From an uncultured Clostridia bacterium (GTDB lineage Bacteria > Bacillota > Clostridia > Christensenellales > Borkfalkiaceae), in assembly GCA_959605945.1 (NCBI GenBank), contig CAUHGY010000076.1:1-8633 (forward strand): a stretch of DNA of 8,633 bases, read 5' to 3'. This document shows, piece after piece, positions 6,237 to 8,633 of this stretch (the stretch's first letter is position 1; each line of letters opens with the position of its first letter). The notes beneath the pieces were generated by a model, which had not been told where the DNA came from, searched no databases, and worked only from the letters and a program-made list of their open reading frames with translations. The position numbers and the translations under genes were made by a program.

Positions 6237-8633
6237 ATGAAAAAAGTAATCTTAAACAAATCGAAGGAAACTTTACCGGAAATTAAAAAGGAAATCGACA
6301 AAGGCACGCGACAAGTGTCGGAATCGTCGAAAGAAAACGACGGGTTTATTGACAAGAAAACTTATGCGAAAGAGATCGAAGAGTCAAAAGCAAAGAGAGA
6401 AATAAACTCCAAACATCTGCGCATGCAGGACGGAAGCTATAAAGCTTTTTATTTTGACGAACCTTTGCATTATTATGACGCAGAAAAAAAAGCATACGAA
6501 GAGATCGATAATACGCTGAAATATGAGGAAAAAACTTGCGATGACGATATTGAAGGTTATAAGAATGCGGCAAGCGACGTAAAGTTAAAATTTTCCAAGA
6601 AATCGGGGGAAAAGTATCTTGCAATATTAAGCAAGGGGGGTCATACGTTAAAATGGCGACTGACAGGCAGAAAAAAAGTTCATGGTAAAGAAAACATAAA
6701 CTTTAATGAAAATTTAAATGCGCATTCCTATGAGTTTACGGGAATCGTCGAAGGAGTTGTAAAAAACCCTGAAGTATTAAAAGAAAAAGATAAAGCATTT
6801 TTAATAACAGAAAAAAAAGAAACAGCCGTTAATAAAGAAAAATACGCAGAAGCGCTTATCGAAAGCAGCGTCAAGAAACTTAAAAGCGAAATAATATACG
6901 GTAATTTTGTAGAAGGAGCCGATATACAATATCTGATTGAAGCGAATAAATTAAAAGAGAACATAGTCATAAACCGTAAACTCGATAATTATGATTTTGA
7001 GTTTGAGATCAGCGTTGAAAATTTGGAGATCGATCTTTCTGAAGACGAAAGCTGCGTAGAATTTTATGTAAATAAAATTTGCGATGACGGCACTTATGTA
7101 AAAGAAATTGTCTACACTATGGAACCGGCATACATGATAGACGGCAGAGGCGTAAAAAGCAATGACGTAACTTACGAAATTGAAAAAATAAGCGAGGGAA
7201 AGTACATATTTATGCTTAGAGCAAATACGGAATGGATAAATTCCGAAGAACGTATTTTCCCCGTAAAAATCGACCCGACGATACTATACAGGTCGACAAA
7301 TTGTCTTACAACCGCTATGGCTGTTGAAAATACTCCTTACGATAATACATCGTCAATGGGAATTAATCGGCACATAGGCTTTATACAGACGGGAGACGGG
7401 ATAGAGGAAGCAAGGACTTTTATAAAATGGAACATTTCATTGCTGCAAAATGTAAAAATAATCGATGCGCACATTTTTCTGTGTCAAAATAAGAAAGTGT
7501 ATACTAATATCGAAGGTTTTGATACGGATTTTGAAGTAAGGCGCGTCAACGGATACTGGAGCAAAGGAAGCCTCTGCTGGAGCAACATGCCCGCCATAGG
7601 CGAAGTTATAGACAGGTTTTCTTATGACAGCGCTTTTGATATTTTATCGGACGGCTTTGCGAATAAACCTTATTTATCGATAGATATAACAAAAGTTATC
7701 AACTCTTCCAACGGTATTATGCTGAAATCGGTAAGTTCTGCCGCACCGAGTTACAGCGGAATAAAAAACGAGCATTTCATTGAAATTACTTCCGAATATT
7801 TTGCGGAAGAAAACGACGATGGTTACAATAACACATATCTTCCGTATCTTTCGGTGACGTATTTGGATGAAGCACAGATAAAAAGCGACAAATCAATCAC
7901 CAATTCCGTAAACCGTGCGGGGACGGCAACGCTTGACCTGTATACGCAGAATTTGCGGGTCATGCACGAAGATATATCTTTGGACGGCGAAAAAATAGCG
8001 CTGGCGATAGCGCATGTATATAATGCCGACAGAGCGTCTTTGAAGAGCGTGAATGCGCCGCGAGGGGGCTACACGAGCGGAAATATCGGAATGGGATGCG
8101 GATGGAAAACAAACTTGCACCAATATCTTTTCCCGTATTCTATATGGAACGAATCGTATGCGGATGAAGAAATAAACGATACGCTGCCGAGTTATGTTTA
8201 CATAGACCAATACGGCGACGAACATATTTTCTTGAAAACGCAGCTGAACAAAAATTTGTATGAATATTGTGAAAGCGGTACCGGACTTGTACTTGATCCG
8301 GATAATTTAATAATCCATGACAACAAAGGAAATAGGCTTTATTTCAGCGAAACGGATTACAGGCTTGTTCAGATAAAGGATTCGGATGATAATTCTTTAT
8401 ATATATCGTACAATGCTTACGGACTGATTCAATATGTTATGGACTCGCACGGGCGTACGGCTACCTTTGCATACAGCGGTTTGGGCGGCACCAGCGGCAG
8501 CGCGGCTAACGATCCTCTGTTGACAAATATAAATCATCAAGGGCAAAAGGTGGTTTCATTTTCGTATGATACGGCAGGCAGGCTTACCGAAATAGATTAT
8601 CCGGACGGCACTTTCAGCACGTACGGCTATGGA
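6237..8633 (+). CDS. Giant DNRLRE/RHS-repeat protein (WapA-like polymorphic toxin carrier), 3'-truncated
   Basis: An open frame of 799 codons without a stop runs off the window. Residues 1-55 are a Lys/Glu-rich, charged segment with no signal peptide or membrane span. Residues about 56-95 (KHLRMQDGSYKAFYF, then EEIDNTL at 88-94) match the start of DNRLRE/RHS proteins. Residues about 218-350 match the usual pre-DNRLRE region: ADIQYLIEANKLKENIVI (228-245), MEPAYMID (295-302) and FPVKIDPTIL (341-350). A DNRLRE-like domain follows (about 355-540), with FEVRRVNGYWSKGSLCWSNMP (432-452 region). The RHS shell then begins: VYNADRA (594-600), GMGCGWKTNLHQYL (618-631), YISYNAYGLI and YDTAGRLTEIDYPDG (777-791), a classic YD repeat. 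RHS proteins build a beta-cage around a C-terminal toxin; toxin and immunity gene would lie beyond base 8633. Placement behind two small genes suggests one transcript. Confidence 0.9.
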   Translation, partial: MKKVILNKSKETLPEIKKEIDKGTRQVSESSKENDGFIDKKTYAKEIEESKAKREINSKHLRMQDGSYKAFYFDEPLHYYDAEKKAYEEIDNTLKYEEKTCDDDIEGYKNAASDVKLKFSKKSGEKYLAILSKGGHTLKWRLTGRKKVHGKENINFNENLNAHSYEFTGIVEGVVKNPEVLKEKDKAFLITEKKETAVNKEKYAEALIESSVKKLKSEIIYGNFVEGADIQYLIEANKLKENIVINRKLDNYDFEFEISVENLEIDLSEDESCVEFYVNKICDDGTYVKEIVYTMEPAYMIDGRGVKSNDVTYEIEKISEGKYIFMLRANTEWINSEERIFPVKIDPTILYRSTNCLTTAMAVENTPYDNTSSMGINRHIGFIQTGDGIEEARTFIKWNISLLQNVKIIDAHIFLCQNKKVYTNIEGFDTDFEVRRVNGYWSKGSLCWSNMPAIGEVIDRFSYDSAFDILSDGFANKPYLSIDITKVINSSNGIMLKSVSSAAPSYSGIKNEHFIEITSEYFAEENDDGYNNTYLPYLSVTYLDEAQIKSDKSITNSVNRAGTATLDLYTQNLRVMHEDISLDGEKIALAIAHVYNADRASLKSVNAPRGGYTSGNIGMGCGWKTNLHQYLFPYSIWNESYADEEINDTLPSYVYIDQYGDEHIFLKTQLNKNLYEYCESGTGLVLDPDNLIIHDNKGNRLYFSETDYRLVQIKDSDDNSLYISYNAYGLIQYVMDSHGRTATFAYSGLGGTSGSAANDPLLTNINHQGQKVVSFSYDTAGRLTEIDYPDGTFSTYGYG

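Noticed and set aside
7893..8225. Minus-strand open frame of 110 codons
   Set aside because: It lies inside the RHS gene, whose plus-strand product has clear family motifs at the same place.
1..8633. CRISPR array, tRNA, rRNA, insertion sequence or attachment site
   Set aside because: I saw no regularly spaced direct repeats, no transposase or integrase motifs and no recognisable RNA gene on either strand.

Overview
The window reads as a low-to-moderate GC bacterium, most likely an uncultured gut or host-associated Clostridia-type Bacillota. This is an inference. It rests on purine-rich Shine-Dalgarno sites, an AT-rich intergenic region, DUF4838 glycosidase-like genes, and a giant RHS/DNRLRE protein of the kind common in Clostridia. 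DUF4838 genes are also abundant in Lentisphaerota, so the taxonomic call is tentative. Every gene I can support is on the + strand.

Region 1 (1-4874) is a carbohydrate-type operon. It holds the 3' part of a DUF4838 protein, a complete 722-residue DUF4838 paralogue, a small polytopic membrane protein that looks like a PnuC (SWEET-fold) transporter, and a Gfo/Idh/MocA-family NAD(P)-dependent oxidoreductase. Gaps between the genes are 37, 14 and 32 bases, and a clear intrinsic terminator follows the last gene. The complete DUF4838 protein and the oxidoreductase show no signal peptide. The simplest reading is import of a small glycoside or sugar acid, cytosolic hydrolysis, then oxidation or epimerisation of the released sugar. 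The substrate cannot be read from the sequence.

Region 2 (4875-5354) is a very AT-rich stretch of about 480 bases with no supportable gene. It holds some short dyad symmetries and presumably the promoter of the next unit.

Region 3 (5355-8633) is a separate cassette. Two small, AT-rich, unrecognised genes (123 and 139 residues) come first, and their C-termini look like related helix-turn-helix tails. A very large open frame follows from 6237 and runs off the end of the window (799 codons, no stop). It encodes the N-terminal part of an RHS/YD-repeat protein with the usual pre-DNRLRE region, a DNRLRE-like domain and the start of the RHS shell. It has a highly charged N-terminus instead of a Sec signal peptide. 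Such proteins are typically polymorphic toxin carriers (WapA-like), with a variable toxin tip and an immunity gene further downstream, outside this window. The two small upstream genes coupled to a signal-less RHS giant are the least explained part of the window.
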